Source: Methanogenium sp. S4BF
GTDB lineage: Archaea > Halobacteriota > Methanomicrobia > Methanomicrobiales > Methanomicrobiaceae
DNA: 64,000 nucleotides
NCBI RefSeq assembly: GCF_029633965.1
Contig: NZ_CP091277.1
Span: 1,981,940-2,045,939 of the forward strand
Reading direction: 5' to 3'
The notes beneath the pieces are model-generated. The model did not search any database and was not told the DNA's origin. It saw nothing but the letters and a program-made list of their open reading frames with translations. Position numbers and translations under genes: made by a program. Shown here piece after piece: positions 8,569 through 17,411 of this stretch (the stretch's first letter is position 1; the number at the start of each line of letters is the position of its first letter).

Positions 8569-8660
8569 AGGTGAATATACAGTGAGTGCAAAGATATAGC
8601 TGACTGGTCGGGAATGGAGATGTCCGGACATGAGGTATTTGGCATGCATGCGGGCGATAC

Positions 8661-8670
8661 TATATTTTAA
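8661..8670 (+). promoter_or_regulatory. TATA box in the divergent 8.6 kb promoter region
   Basis: TATATTTTAA is a good archaeal TATA box. For the plus-strand gene it predicts initiation near 8690-8695, at an AGGTGAT ribosome-site-like sequence (8691-8697). It is nearly symmetric and could also serve the minus-strand PEGA gene. Confidence 0.5.
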
Positions 8671-8736
8671 TCTCAGGAAAAACATTCTTCAGGTGATTAT
8701 ACGATATATCCTGACCTCGGCGACGATGAAAAACTG

Positions 8737-10479
8737 GTGACGACTTCACCTTCTGTCAGGGTCAAATCTCATTTTTTTGATCTCTTCCTCACGCAAAAAC
8801 GTCTCATTCTTACCCAGCCGGATTATCCGGATGCACCTCAGGTGGATATTGTATTCAGCATGGTTTCGGCCTTCTCGCGCGGTGAGACCGCTGAGGGGGA
8901 CCCGTCCCTCTCCCTTACGGTCATGTCCGAAAGGGGTGAAAGGACGATGGTCCTGGCATTTGACGGGGGTGGTGGGTTTAAACCGGCTGATGAACGGGAC
9001 CGGCTGGCAGAACTGGTTGCTGGTATGCTTGGAAAAACAGCACCCCCGCCGGGCCCTGCCCCTGCTGCTGTCTTCTCACCTTCCATACCCGATCAGGCAG
9101 AAACCGAAGCTCCGTCTTCTACCGGGCCGGCAGAGACTCTGGTATCCGAACCGGCTCCCCCCGTATCCGTTTCGTCGATTTTTCGCCCTGAGAATGAGCC
9201 TGCACCGGAAAAACTCCCTGTCCGGCCTCCTTCTCCCTCTGTTTCCGGTCTGAAAGCAGAGCATATCATCGTGAAAGGCCGTGAGTTCACTGCCTCCCTG
9301 ACACCGGATACCATCTCCCTCGTCCGGCACGAGGACCCGAAGGCGCCTCCGCTTACGGTGCGCAGGAGAGAGATTACCGGCGTTGTCGCGAAGGAGTCGG
9401 CAGGGGGTGACCCCTCCCTGCATCTCCGGGTCCGGGCGGCAGACGGCAATGAGCGGACAATGGTGCTGGTATTCTCGGAGTGGTACTCCGGCGGCCGGGC
9501 ACCGGAACGTGAGGAATGGGCGGCAGCACTCACAGAGACTGCCGCGGCACCCGTGACGCCTGTCGCGCGCCCAATCCGGCCCGTCCGCGGAGAACGGGAG
9601 GCGCCGTTCTCCCCTCCTACAGCCCGTCCACCGGGTGGCGGTTCAATCCCTTGTGGGGCAAAGTTCTGCACTGAGTGTGGAGCACCGCTCACGGGAAGCC
9701 CAAGGTTCTGTCCGAACTGCGGATCGCCGGTTGGTTCCGGGAGCGGATCGGCACAGGCCACCACTGGCATTCGCGACCTGCCCTTTGATGCGGCCATAGA
9801 AGATGAGCGCCCGGCAAAGAAACAGAAACCACGTCAGAAGCGGGAAAAAAAGGAAAAAAAACAGCGGCAGCCACGAAAAAAGGCCTCATTCCGGTTCCGC
9901 AGCCAGGAGCTGGGCCTCTCCGAGGTTCCGTTCATTGAGAAATTTTTCGGTTTTCTTGCTGCACCGGATGACGCATTCCGGTATACACGAACCGACAGTT
10001 TCGGGCAGGCGCTGGTCTATCTTGCAGCAGTTCTTGCCATCTTTGCAGCTGTTACCTCGATTGTGCTGCACCTCTTCGCCGGTTCCCTTGATGCAGCGGA
10101 GTATCCCCGGATGGCCGCTCTGGGAGCTGATATTGTGGGTTCGCTCCTTCTTATCCCGAGAATTGTCATCCTTGGCATCGCGGGCATCCTCATCTGGTCA
10201 CTTGTCATGCACATCCTGCTGCGCATTCTCGGCCAGAGTGATGATGTAACAGAGACCTTCCGTACGTGTGCCTATGCGGCAACGCCCTTTGGCACAGTGG
10301 GGCTCATCCCCTTCTTCGGCCCGTTTCTTGCAGCAATCTGGATGCTTGTACTGCAGTACAAAGGACTTGTTGCGGCAGATGATGTGGAGAACAGGTTTGC
10401 GCTGCTTGCGGTTGCCGTGCCGGTCATCCTCTTTGGGGTGATATTCTCTCTCTTTTTCTCAGCAGGAGGTTCACAGTAA
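8737..10479 (+). CDS. Zinc-ribbon, YIP1-domain membrane protein with duplicated N-terminal domain
   Basis: A 580-residue protein. Two related N-terminal domains (about 5-95 and 170-268) share VKxxxFxxxLTxxxxxLxxxDxPxAP, GDPSL and ERTMVLxF patterns and resemble PH-like membrane or protein-binding folds. A double-CxxC zinc ribbon (CGAKFCTECGAPL, then FCPNCGSPV, about 308-333) follows, then a Lys/Arg-rich segment and a C-terminal YIP1 domain with about five membrane helices (from about 405). The GTG at 8737 is the first standard start after a stop at 8668, but it has no ribosome site. AGGTGAT at 8691-8697 lies six bases before an in-frame ATA (8704), so the true start may be upstream. It overlaps the next gene by 1 bp (TAATG). 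Confidence 0.75.
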   Translation: MTTSPSVRVKSHFFDLFLTQKRLILTQPDYPDAPQVDIVFSMVSAFSRGETAEGDPSLSLTVMSERGERTMVLAFDGGGGFKPADERDRLAELVAGMLGKTAPPPGPAPAAVFSPSIPDQAETEAPSSTGPAETLVSEPAPPVSVSSIFRPENEPAPEKLPVRPPSPSVSGLKAEHIIVKGREFTASLTPDTISLVRHEDPKAPPLTVRRREITGVVAKESAGGDPSLHLRVRAADGNERTMVLVFSEWYSGGRAPEREEWAAALTETAAAPVTPVARPIRPVRGEREAPFSPPTARPPGGGSIPCGAKFCTECGAPLTGSPRFCPNCGSPVGSGSGSAQATTGIRDLPFDAAIEDERPAKKQKPRQKREKKEKKQRQPRKKASFRFRSQELGLSEVPFIEKFFGFLAAPDDAFRYTRTDSFGQALVYLAAVLAIFAAVTSIVLHLFAGSLDAAEYPRMAALGADIVGSLLLIPRIVILGIAGILIWSLVMHILLRILGQSDDVTETFRTCAYAATPFGTVGLIPFFGPFLAAIWMLVLQYKGLVAADDVENRFALLAVAVPVILFGVIFSLFFSAGGSQ

Positions 10480-12113
10480 TGAAAAAATCAATACTCTTCC
10501 TTCCCCAATGGATGCAGAATCTTCCGGACGGGACGATATCCGGCCTTCTCGGCACGCTGATGGCTGTGCTTGTCATCATCGCATGCGCCGTCCCACCGGT
10601 ATGTGCGGATAATACAACGCCAATGGCCGGAATCACGAATACAACAGCTACAGCTACTGCTACGGCAACCGCAACGGCTACTGAAACTGCAACAGCAACT
10701 GCCACAGCGACTGCGACCGCAACTGCAACCGCAACCGCTACCGCAACGGCTACTGAAACTGCTACGGCAACCGCAACCGCTACCGCAACCGCTACTGCAA
10801 CCGCTACTGCCACAGCAACTGCCACAGCGACTGCGACAGCGACTGCAACCGCTACTGCGACAGCCACACAGACACAGGTCGCTCTGCCGGTCGCCTCGTT
10901 CTCGTACAGTCCGTCAAACCCGGCACCGGGAACCGCGGTCACATTTACTGATACGTCAAGCGGCAGTCCGACCGGCTACTACTGGAATTTTGGCAACGGA
11001 CAGATCAGCGCGGTGAAGTATCCTCCTGCCCAGACCTATTCGTCTGCCGGAACCTATATCGTCAGCCTGACTGTTTCGAATGCTGCCGGGACGTCTGCTG
11101 CTTATACACGGTCGATTGTCGTTGCGTCGGCGAATACTCTGGATGCAGATTTCGATTTTTCCCCGTCAAGTCCTGATGCCGGGGATTCCATCTCCTTCAC
11201 TGATGAATCAGAAGGGAATCCAACCAGTTGGGAATGGGATTTTGATGACAATACCGGTTCTGAGAACCAGAATCCGTCTCATACCTTCTCCTCTGATGGT
11301 GAATATGATGTAAAACTTACCATCAGAAAATCAGGTGGGTTCTCCGACACCGTCACCAAAACAATCACCGTGGGGGAAGGCACGACAACCGTAACCGGTG
11401 ATAAACCAACCGCTTCTTTTTCCTGGACCCCCTCAAGCCCGGTGGTGGGGAGTCCGGTCTCCTTCACCGACACCTCAACCGGTGAAGGCATCGATCAGTG
11501 GAAGTGGGACTTTGATGATGCGATGGACTTCACCGGCAACCGGGTAAGCACACTCCGGAATCCTCAGCACACCTACCAGAACTCCGGCAGCTACTATGTG
11601 ACACTCACGGTCTGGAATGACGCCGGGAGCAATATCATAGGAAAGACAGTCACTGTCGGCACCGTCCAGCTCAATGCCCGCTTCAATGCCTATCCGTCAA
11701 GTGGTTCGGCCCCGCTCACTGTGCGGTTTGTGGACGCATCCACGGGCAGCGGCATTGAGTCATATCAATGGAACTTCGGCAACGGCCGGACCTACACGGG
11801 GTCGTCGCCGTCCAATGTCGTCTATTCATCGCCCGGAACCTACACGGCCTCCCTCGAGATAGAGGATGAGAACGGCAGGACGGATGAGTTTACGATGAAC
11901 ATCATCGTCAACCCGGCGGTGACTGCTGCAGCCATGACGCAGACTCCTGTTCCCACCGCGACTCCGGTGCCTGTTGGAGAGGATACCGGATTTATTGACG
12001 GAGAATACCGGCAGATGACCGGTCTCTATAATGAGTATATCCGAATACTCTTCGGCTTCCTTGGAATCGATGATGAACCCGGTTTCCTGATCTTTGCGGT
12101 GAAAAAGAGCTAA
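10479..12113 (+). CDS. Exported PKD-repeat protein with a long Thr-Ala spacer
   Basis: A 544-residue protein with a hydrophobic N-terminal segment (about 22-43, probable signal peptide). Next comes a low-complexity spacer of alternating Thr-Ala with two Glu interruptions (about 55-131), then four PKD domains (about 138-215, 222-298, 306-395, 398-478) with the typical WDFDD / WNFGNG and HTYxxxGxYxVxLTV motifs. The C-terminus ends without a membrane helix. The spacer is a likely O-glycosylated stalk as in other archaeal surface proteins (inference). It is translationally coupled to the YIP1 protein. PKD domains usually mediate adhesion at the cell surface. Confidence 0.85.
   Translation: MKKSILFLPQWMQNLPDGTISGLLGTLMAVLVIIACAVPPVCADNTTPMAGITNTTATATATATATATETATATATATATATATATATATATETATATATATATATATATATATATATATATATATATATQTQVALPVASFSYSPSNPAPGTAVTFTDTSSGSPTGYYWNFGNGQISAVKYPPAQTYSSAGTYIVSLTVSNAAGTSAAYTRSIVVASANTLDADFDFSPSSPDAGDSISFTDESEGNPTSWEWDFDDNTGSENQNPSHTFSSDGEYDVKLTIRKSGGFSDTVTKTITVGEGTTTVTGDKPTASFSWTPSSPVVGSPVSFTDTSTGEGIDQWKWDFDDAMDFTGNRVSTLRNPQHTYQNSGSYYVTLTVWNDAGSNIIGKTVTVGTVQLNARFNAYPSSGSAPLTVRFVDASTGSGIESYQWNFGNGRTYTGSSPSNVVYSSPGTYTASLEIEDENGRTDEFTMNIIVNPAVTAAAMTQTPVPTATPVPVGEDTGFIDGEYRQMTGLYNEYIRILFGFLGIDDEPGFLIFAVKKS
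10641..10869 (+). repeat. Hexanucleotide-type tandem repeat encoding Thr-Ala
   Basis: About 230 bp of degenerate (RCN GCN) codon pairs, mainly combinations of gcaacc, gctact, gcaact and gcgaca, encode the Thr-Ala spacer. Its reverse complement encodes Val-Ala, which creates a spurious antisense ORF. Such a tract is prone to length change by slippage or recombination in units of six bases. Confidence 0.9.
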
Positions 12114-12287
12114 TAAAATTCATTTTTTCGACGTGAAAGGATTTTTCGGCACACACACTGCCAGACTTACTGTTTCAGTCAAAAGAACCTGTGTCCGGAT
12201 ACCGCCACCGTACATCCCTTTCCAAATGCCTGAAGAGTTCCAGCATTGCTCTCAGGAACAGGTATCGCTCTATCCGGAAAAAAAGAA

Positions 12288-13037
12288 TTATTTCTTAGCT
12301 TTTCCCTGGTTTGCTACGGCCTGTGCTGCCGCTTTGACCGCCTCTTCATCACCGAGGTAGTACGACCGGATGGGTTTTAAGTCATCATCAAGTTCATAGA
12401 CGAGCGGGATCCCGGTCGGTATATTGAGTTGTGAGATGTCTTCGTCAGATATGCCCTCCAGATTTTTTACGAGTGCCCGCAGACTGTTGCCGTGTGCAGC
12501 GATGAGCACATTCTTCCCTGCCCGGATGTCCGGGGCAATCTCCCCGCTCCAGAGTGGGAGGAAACGGGCGACCGTATCCTTAAGACACTCGGTGAGGGGA
12601 ATCTCTTCCGGTGAAAGAGAAGAATACCGGGGATCATTTGCCGGTGAACGTTCGTCATCCGCTGCAAGGGGTTCGGGAGGAATGATGTAGCTTCTCCGCC
12701 AGATGAATACCTGCTCGTCACCGTATTTTGCTGCGGTCTCTGCCTTGTTTAAACCCTGCAGGGCACCGTAGTGGCGTTCGTTCAGGCGCCATGAGCGTCG
12801 CACGGGAATCCACATCAGGTCCATTTCGTCGAGGGTGATCCAGAGTGTGCGGATGGCCCGTTTCAACACCGAGGTGTAGGCGACATCGAAGGTGAACCCC
12901 TCGCGGCGGAGGAGGGCCCCTGCCGCATGCGCCTCTTCCAGGCCTTTTTCAGAAAGGTCAACGTCAGTCCACCCGGTAAAGCGGTTCTCGCGGTTCCATT
13001 CGCTCTCCCCATGACGGAGCAGCACAAGTCTGTACAT
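12288..13037 (-). CDS. gpmA: 2,3-bisphosphoglycerate-dependent phosphoglycerate mutase
   Basis: A 249-residue enzyme interconverting 3- and 2-phosphoglycerate in glycolysis/gluconeogenesis. The active-site residues are in place: RHGESEWN (phospho-His H9), the substrate Arg cluster in [18 protein letters not shown] (E87) and [13 protein letters not shown] (H182). The length is that of the bacterial dPGM family, whereas most archaea rely on the cofactor-independent ApgM type, so bacterial ancestry is plausible. It is monocistronic, on the same strand as the AEC gene upstream. Confidence 0.95.
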   Translation of the reverse strand: MYRLVLLRHGESEWNRENRFTGWTDVDLSEKGLEEAHAAGALLRREGFTFDVAYTSVLKRAIRTLWITLDEMDLMWIPVRRSWRLNERHYGALQGLNKAETAAKYGDEQVFIWRRSYIIPPEPLAADDERSPANDPRYSSLSPEEIPLTECLKDTVARFLPLWSGEIAPDIRAGKNVLIAAHGNSLRALVKNLEGISDEDISQLNIPTGIPLVYELDDDLKPIRSYYLGDEEAVKAAAQAVANQGKAKK

Positions 13038-13160
13038 AGATCAGAAATCTCCTGCATACCTCTCGTCGGGACCAAAAAAATACCTTGTCATCCTGCCCGT
13101 TCGCTGCACCCTGCTCCTGTCCTGCCGGGTGGGGAGGAGTACCCTCTTCTTTGTCTCCCT

Positions 13161-14078
13161 TCAGGTGATGAGGAGGGTGATGAGCGGGAGTGTTGCAAGA
13201 GAGAGGGTGGTCGTGAGAAAGACCCCTTTCGAGGCGATGGTGGCGTCTACATGGTATTCTTCTGCAAGCATAACCGCATTGGCGGCAACCGGCATTGCCG
13301 CGAGAAGTACCGGGATACCCAGCAGGAATGGCCCCGATACAAAGGGACGGAGAAGGAGAAAGACTGCAAGGGGAATGATACAGAGGCGTAGTGCGGCGAT
13401 GACCCATATTTTTTTGTCGGTAAACAGGCCCTCAACAGGCAGGGTTGCAAGCAGTGCTCCCACGACGACCATTGCAAGCGGGGTGGTGGTGCTGCCGAGC
13501 AGGGTAAGTACGTCAGCGAACGGTGACGGAATATGGATCTGGAGTACGAAGAGAATCAGACCCGTCACTGAAGCGATGATGCCTGTGTTCAGGAAGAGTT
13601 TCGGGTCAAGGTAGCGGCCCATGTCTGGCCTGAGCATAAGCACGCCCACTGAGAAGAGCAGGAGACTGAATGTGAGGTTGAATATGGAGACATAGAAGAT
13701 AGATTCCGGGCCGAATACCGCGCCTGCTACCGGGATGCCCATGAACCCGAGGTTTGAGAAGACGAGCATAAACCGCATCACGCCCTCCTCAAGGTCAGAG
13801 TCTGCGACAAAGCGGGGCACGGTGAAGGCGAGCGTAAAGGAGACCGCATAGAATACCGCCACCCCGAGCAGAATACCGCCCGCATTGGCCACCAGTTCGG
13901 GAGTGAGAGGCACCTGCATGGCCATCACAATCAGGGCAGGAAGGCTTACGTTCACCACAAACGAAGAAAGTCCGCGGGCTCCGTCCGGGCCGATGACGCC
14001 GGTCCGCCTGCAGAGAAAGCCGATGCCCATCAACAGAAAGAGGATGATGATGCTCTCTGCAATGACCGTGACACTCAT
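13161..14078 (-). CDS. AEC-family (auxin efflux carrier-like) permease
   Basis: A 305-residue integral membrane protein with about ten hydrophobic helices in two five-helix halves, the AEC layout. Family-like features include the early GFLCRRTGVIGPDGARGLSS loop and NVSLPALI, and the helix-breaking Asn/Pro positions in the second half (IPVLLAAMPVAANAVML). AEC members export or import small organic acids or related anions; the substrate here is not predictable. No cytoplasmic regulatory domain is attached. Confidence 0.88.
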   Translation of the reverse strand: MSVTVIAESIIILFLLMGIGFLCRRTGVIGPDGARGLSSFVVNVSLPALIVMAMQVPLTPELVANAGGILLGVAVFYAVSFTLAFTVPRFVADSDLEEGVMRFMLVFSNLGFMGIPVAGAVFGPESIFYVSIFNLTFSLLLFSVGVLMLRPDMGRYLDPKLFLNTGIIASVTGLILFVLQIHIPSPFADVLTLLGSTTTPLAMVVVGALLATLPVEGLFTDKKIWVIAALRLCIIPLAVFLLLRPFVSGPFLLGIPVLLAAMPVAANAVMLAEEYHVDATIASKGVFLTTTLSLATLPLITLLIT

Positions 14079-14151
14079 ATGTTCAGTACATTGGCGAAGC
14101 GGCTACAATACTATTTGCGAACGTGGCAGGTGTCTGGAAAAAAAGGGGGAG

Positions 14152-15042
14152 TTACCGGCGGATGACCACCAGTGCTGTGGCACAGCCGAGAAGAGCCGCC
14201 ATCAGGCCAAATCCTGGAACCGGAGTTGACGAGGGTGTGGTGGGCACTTCAGACGCGGTGGGTGCCGTGGTCTCTGTTTCCGGCAGTGTTGCGGGCACCG
14301 CAGTCGTCTCTTCGGTCACCGGTGCTGTGGTGGGCACTGCAGACGCGGTGCTCATGGATTTGATAAAGAAGGCAGACACGGCTTGTGGGCCGACAATCAT
14401 CTCACTTTGCGGACAGGCTGATGCGGGGGCCTCACCTTTGATGAAGAGGATCTCCAGATACTGCTGGTTTCCTGTCGCCAGTGCATTCCAGGTCTCTGCC
14501 GGCAGCAGGGTCTGTGTCCCGACATCTGATACCGTGTACTCCTTTCCATTTGCGTCATACCCGACAATGGTCGCGACTACATCCACCGACTGCGCGTAGC
14601 AGACTGATCCCATGCAGGAGTCACACTTCGGCGTTGCCGTATACGTTACCCTGTAGTTGCCGACAAATGGGGTTACCATCGCATTCGGGTCGCCGACCAT
14701 CCACGCCAGCTGTTTCTGGGTGGACTGTTTCGACCCGACGAGGCCGATGGCAATCCACTCTTCACCGCCCATCAGGGTGCCGACCACCTCATCGCCCTGT
14801 TTGATGTTGTCAAACAGGACATCGAATGTCGAGGTCCCATAGATGGTCACCGGGTCGACCGGCGCAAACTGCTTCCCGTTCCACTGCGCAGATATCTTCA
14901 CATCAAGCACGCCTGTCGCTTTATCCGCCTTTGTCACTGTTCCCAGGAATACCTCTTCCAGTTCAACTGCCGCAGCGGGCATCACAATACACATTGCAAT
15001 GAGAAGAATGACCAGAAATTCCATTATATACCGTTTCGTCAC
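14152..15042 (-). CDS. Exported protein with PGF-like C-terminal anchor
   Basis: The start is set at the GTG at 15042 because GGAGGTG (15055-15049) lies 8 bases before it. The 296-residue product begins VTKRYIMEFLVILL with a clear signal peptide. The mature part (about 27-230) is a beta-rich domain of unknown function with cysteine pairs (CDSCMGSVC, about 140-148) that may form disulfides or bind metal. A Thr/Pro/Glu stalk follows, then VPGFGLMAALLG with a terminal RR, resembling PGF-CTERM sorting signals recognised by archaeosortases. The ligand is unknown. Confidence 0.7.
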   Translation of the reverse strand: MTKRYIMEFLVILLIAMCIVMPAAAVELEEVFLGTVTKADKATGVLDVKISAQWNGKQFAPVDPVTIYGTSTFDVLFDNIKQGDEVVGTLMGGEEWIAIGLVGSKQSTQKQLAWMVGDPNAMVTPFVGNYRVTYTATPKCDSCMGSVCYAQSVDVVATIVGYDANGKEYTVSDVGTQTLLPAETWNALATGNQQYLEILFIKGEAPASACPQSEMIVGPQAVSAFFIKSMSTASAVPTTAPVTEETTAVPATLPETETTAPTASEVPTTPSSTPVPGFGLMAALLGCATALVVIRR

Positions 15043-15050
15043 AAGACACA

Positions 15051-15055
15051 CCTCC
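15051..15055 (-). promoter_or_regulatory. Ribosome binding site fixing a GTG start
   Basis: GGAGG on the minus strand with 8-base spacing selects the GTG at 15042 over an in-frame GTG at 15069 and an internal ATG at 15024. Confidence 0.7.
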
Positions 15056-15243
15056 AAAGAACCATTCACACCGTTCGGTCCTGTGGTACTCTTCCAATAC
15101 TACCCCTCTCTATAATAACCTTGGGTGCTGATATGAACCAAAATGACTATTCCTGTCCGCTTTTGTCTGGTATAGGGCAAGAGAGCGATTCAGTCATATT
15201 TGGTATATGAGGTTCAGATGGAGCGAACCGGTAAAAATATGAG

Positions 15244-15537
15244 TTATTCTGTTTTTTTCAGTAGCTTTCGTGCATCCTCGACGGCCTCGTTTATCGCCTT
15301 CTCCAGTTTATCTCCGGCCTTTGTCGCCTCCTTTTCCAGGTGGCTGCGGCCTTCTTTTGTACCAAAGAGGGTCTTTCCGAGTGTCTTTACATCCGTTATC
15401 GTCCGTGAGACTGATTTCCGGGCAGTGGCAATTATTTCTTCAACATCGACCTCAGGTGCTGCCCTCTCTGCCTCATCAGCAGGCATCGGTTCTTCCACCC
15501 ATACGCCTTTTTCAAAGTGTCCTCGTGTTCCTGCCAT
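15244..15537 (-). CDS. Small charged helical protein
   Basis: A 97-residue protein with an acidic N-terminal part and a long amphipathic, Lys/Glu-rich helix (about 30-95), a likely coiled coil. It has no signal peptide, membrane segment or cysteine. It is GC-typical for the window and followed by only non-coding sequence, so it appears to be a real but unrecognised gene. Confidence 0.55.
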   Translation of the reverse strand: MAGTRGHFEKGVWVEEPMPADEAERAAPEVDVEEIIATARKSVSRTITDVKTLGKTLFGTKEGRSHLEKEATKAGDKLEKAINEAVEDARKLLKKTE

Positions 15538-15737
15538 AGTATCAGGGAGTTATTCTCATTTGTCGGTAATAATGGCACGGGTTGTTTCAGTACCGGGTTC
15601 GGGAGGACGGCATGAGACGGATATGTGGCAGGACCCTTGTTTGTGCATGGCGATAATGTGATGGTACGGCTATGATCCCGGAAGCAGCGTATCGGCCTGT
15701 AATCCCGGTATCAGTCCTTTTTTTGTTCACCGGTGTA

Positions 15738-16328
15738 TTATCGGCAGGGCAGGGAGAAGAACCGGGTATAATCATAGCCAAAGAAGAGGGGGGCGATACC
15801 GAATGAGCACACTCCGATGAGGATAGCCGCAGGTATGAATACGGTAACAGCCGCCCGGAATAAAGAGAGGTTCTGCAGTTCCCGGATGCCGTACGTGGTG
15901 ACAGCCATGCTCCAGAACGTGGTGAAGATGCCTGCCAGGGGAATCCATCCGATCAGCAGCAGAGGGGTAACCCCATAGAGCAGGGCACGGAAGGTCTCCG
16001 TGACGCCGTTTTTTGCACCGCATGCCACTGCCGTGAGATGGATGCCGGCGCCTGTAGCGGTTACTGAGATGATGCCGAAGAGAAAACTGCCGGCAATGGC
16101 GGCGATGATTGAGTCTGCCCCTGTGGGTGTGGTGCTGATGAAGGGGACACTGCAAAAAAATCCGCCCACGCCGCCCCGGATAACCACACCGGCAAGGATG
16201 CTATGAATACAGAGGGCGGTGAGAAAGAAGAGGGCCGCCTCCATGAGGGTGCCATCCTGTACCTGGCGGAAGAATGCCGCAGGTTTCAGAAGAATATCAG
16301 CTGCCCGGAGGATGAACCCCTGTGCCAT
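15738..16328 (-). CDS. YIP1-family membrane protein
   Basis: A 196-residue protein with an N-terminal amphipathic stretch (LLKPAAFFRQVQDG) and about five hydrophobic helices. The pattern of YIP1/DUF1282-like proteins is visible: helix 3 with GAGIHLTAVACGAKNG, then TFRALLYGVTPLLLIGWIP. It resembles the C-terminal domain of the zinc-ribbon protein at 8737-10479. Archaeal YIP1 proteins are of unknown function; in eukaryotes relatives shape or organise membranes. Confidence 0.75.
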   Translation of the reverse strand: MAQGFILRAADILLKPAAFFRQVQDGTLMEAALFFLTALCIHSILAGVVIRGGVGGFFCSVPFISTTPTGADSIIAAIAGSFLFGIISVTATGAGIHLTAVACGAKNGVTETFRALLYGVTPLLLIGWIPLAGIFTTFWSMAVTTYGIRELQNLSLFRAAVTVFIPAAILIGVCSFGIAPLFFGYDYTRFFSLPCR

Positions 16329-16396
16329 ATACGCCGGGTATCGCTCCCCTGAGCAAATAAATGTACGTATTTTACGTAGTACAGGAATTCAGATGG

Positions 16397-16801
16397 TCAC
16401 CGTTTCAGAATGGACGGCAGGGTGACTACATTATCAAAAGGAATCGTTATTTCGGAGAGATAGGCGTCTATCTTCGCCGTGCCCCGTACGCGGGCGTCCA
16501 TGTCGCGGGTCAGGGCACCGGTGAGGAAGCGGACCGCCTCTGCCGAGGTGACGGTAACGGGAATCGGAACCTCGGTGGTGGTATAGGCGCCCAGGCTGAC
16601 GTTTTCGGTCCATCCGTGGATGATGGCCCGTTCCGTTGTGCCGTCCGTGGGGAGGACATCAAACCTCACCTCTGAGAGGGTCAGGCGGGTCGGTGCACGG
16701 GAGGTGACGGCCATCGTTACGGTCCCGTGAATGGACGCAACTGAGACTCTTTTGATGGAGACAGCCTTCACAGCCACCGAGCAGAGACGGGAGAGGTCCA
16801 T
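16397..16801 (-). CDS. LEA14/WHy-like protein
   Basis: From the ATG at 16801 this is a 134-residue protein whose alternating hydrophobic beta pattern, with VASIHGTVTMAVTSRAPTRLTLSEVRFDV and VPIPVTVTSAEAV segments, fits the LEA14/WHy beta-sandwich. Archaea use such proteins in stress tolerance or as envelope proteins. A longer frame upstream (to 16912) would overlap the cgi121 end on the same strand and lacks coding character. The assignment rests on pattern resemblance only. Confidence 0.55.
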   Translation of the reverse strand: MDLSRLCSVAVKAVSIKRVSVASIHGTVTMAVTSRAPTRLTLSEVRFDVLPTDGTTERAIIHGWTENVSLGAYTTTEVPIPVTVTSAEAVRFLTGALTRDMDARVRGTAKIDAYLSEITIPFDNVVTLPSILKR

Positions 16802-16853
16802 GGATAGTGCTGGTATGGGGTGGCCCGGGTAAAAAAGAATATCGTTCGTGCAC

Positions 16854-17411
16854 CTAGCGGTATACAGCCGATAAGGCGACACGTTCTGCGATGAGTTCCG
16901 GGAGGCGTTCATTCCCTACAGTTGAAAGTTCTTCTTCAGTGACAGAGAAGTCCTGCATCAGGCGTGCCCGCTTCCCGGCATTCATCTCCTCAGCGCTGAG
17001 CGGAGGACTGGCATGGAGGGTCATGCCGGGTAGGCGGGCAATCTCATCTTCCGGCCTCTTTTCTGCACCCACGACCAATACCCAGAGGGCCATCGCCCCG
17101 TTCTGTGCCCCGAAGCCCGCGGCTTCACTTGTCTGGCGGCTTGCCGCCACCCAGAGAAGCACCTCCATCTCAAAGGAGCGGGCGACCGGGTTTTTATCCG
17201 CAAACCAGGCCCGGCAGGCATGGCTCAGTGCGGTCTTTACGTGCAGGCTGCCGGCGACTTTGTCTGCATTAATGCAGATGATGTGGGTCTGCGGGCCGAG
17301 GTGGTCGGCTGCGGTATGTACGGCTGCAAGAAAGGCCCGGATATCTGGTATCTCTGCATCAGCATAGAGGAGGGTGTGCGGGGGCATGGGGTTTTTGTCT
17401 GTGCTATTCAT
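16854..17411 (-). CDS. cgi121: KEOPS complex subunit Cgi121
   Basis: A 185-residue protein from the ATG at 17411, overlapping the hel308 stop by 8 bp. The fold signature of Cgi121 is visible: HVKTALSHACRAWFADKN (about 58-75), then EMEVLLWVAASRQTSEAAGF (about 81-100) and a beta strand ALWVLVVG. Cgi121 binds the Bud32 kinase subunit of KEOPS and helps recruit tRNA for N6-threonylcarbamoyladenosine synthesis at A37 by Kae1. The other KEOPS subunits are not in the window. Overlap with hel308 recurs in euryarchaea and supports the call. The open frame extends upstream inside hel308, which is a shadow. Confidence 0.82.
   Translation of the reverse strand: MNSTDKNPMPPHTLLYADAEIPDIRAFLAAVHTAADHLGPQTHIICINADKVAGSLHVKTALSHACRAWFADKNPVARSFEMEVLLWVAASRQTSEAAGFGAQNGAMALWVLVVGAEKRPEDEIARLPGMTLHASPPLSAEEMNAGKRARLMQDFSVTEEELSTVGNERLPELIAERVALSAVYR

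Noticed and set aside
10424-10942. A 172-codon minus-strand frame with long Ala-Val repeats
   Set aside because: It is the reverse complement of the Thr-Ala tract in the PKD gene and has no independent coding features.
15587-15781. A 64-codon minus-strand frame between the small helical gene and the YIP1 gene
   Set aside because: It overlaps the end of the YIP1 gene in another frame and shows no coding features.
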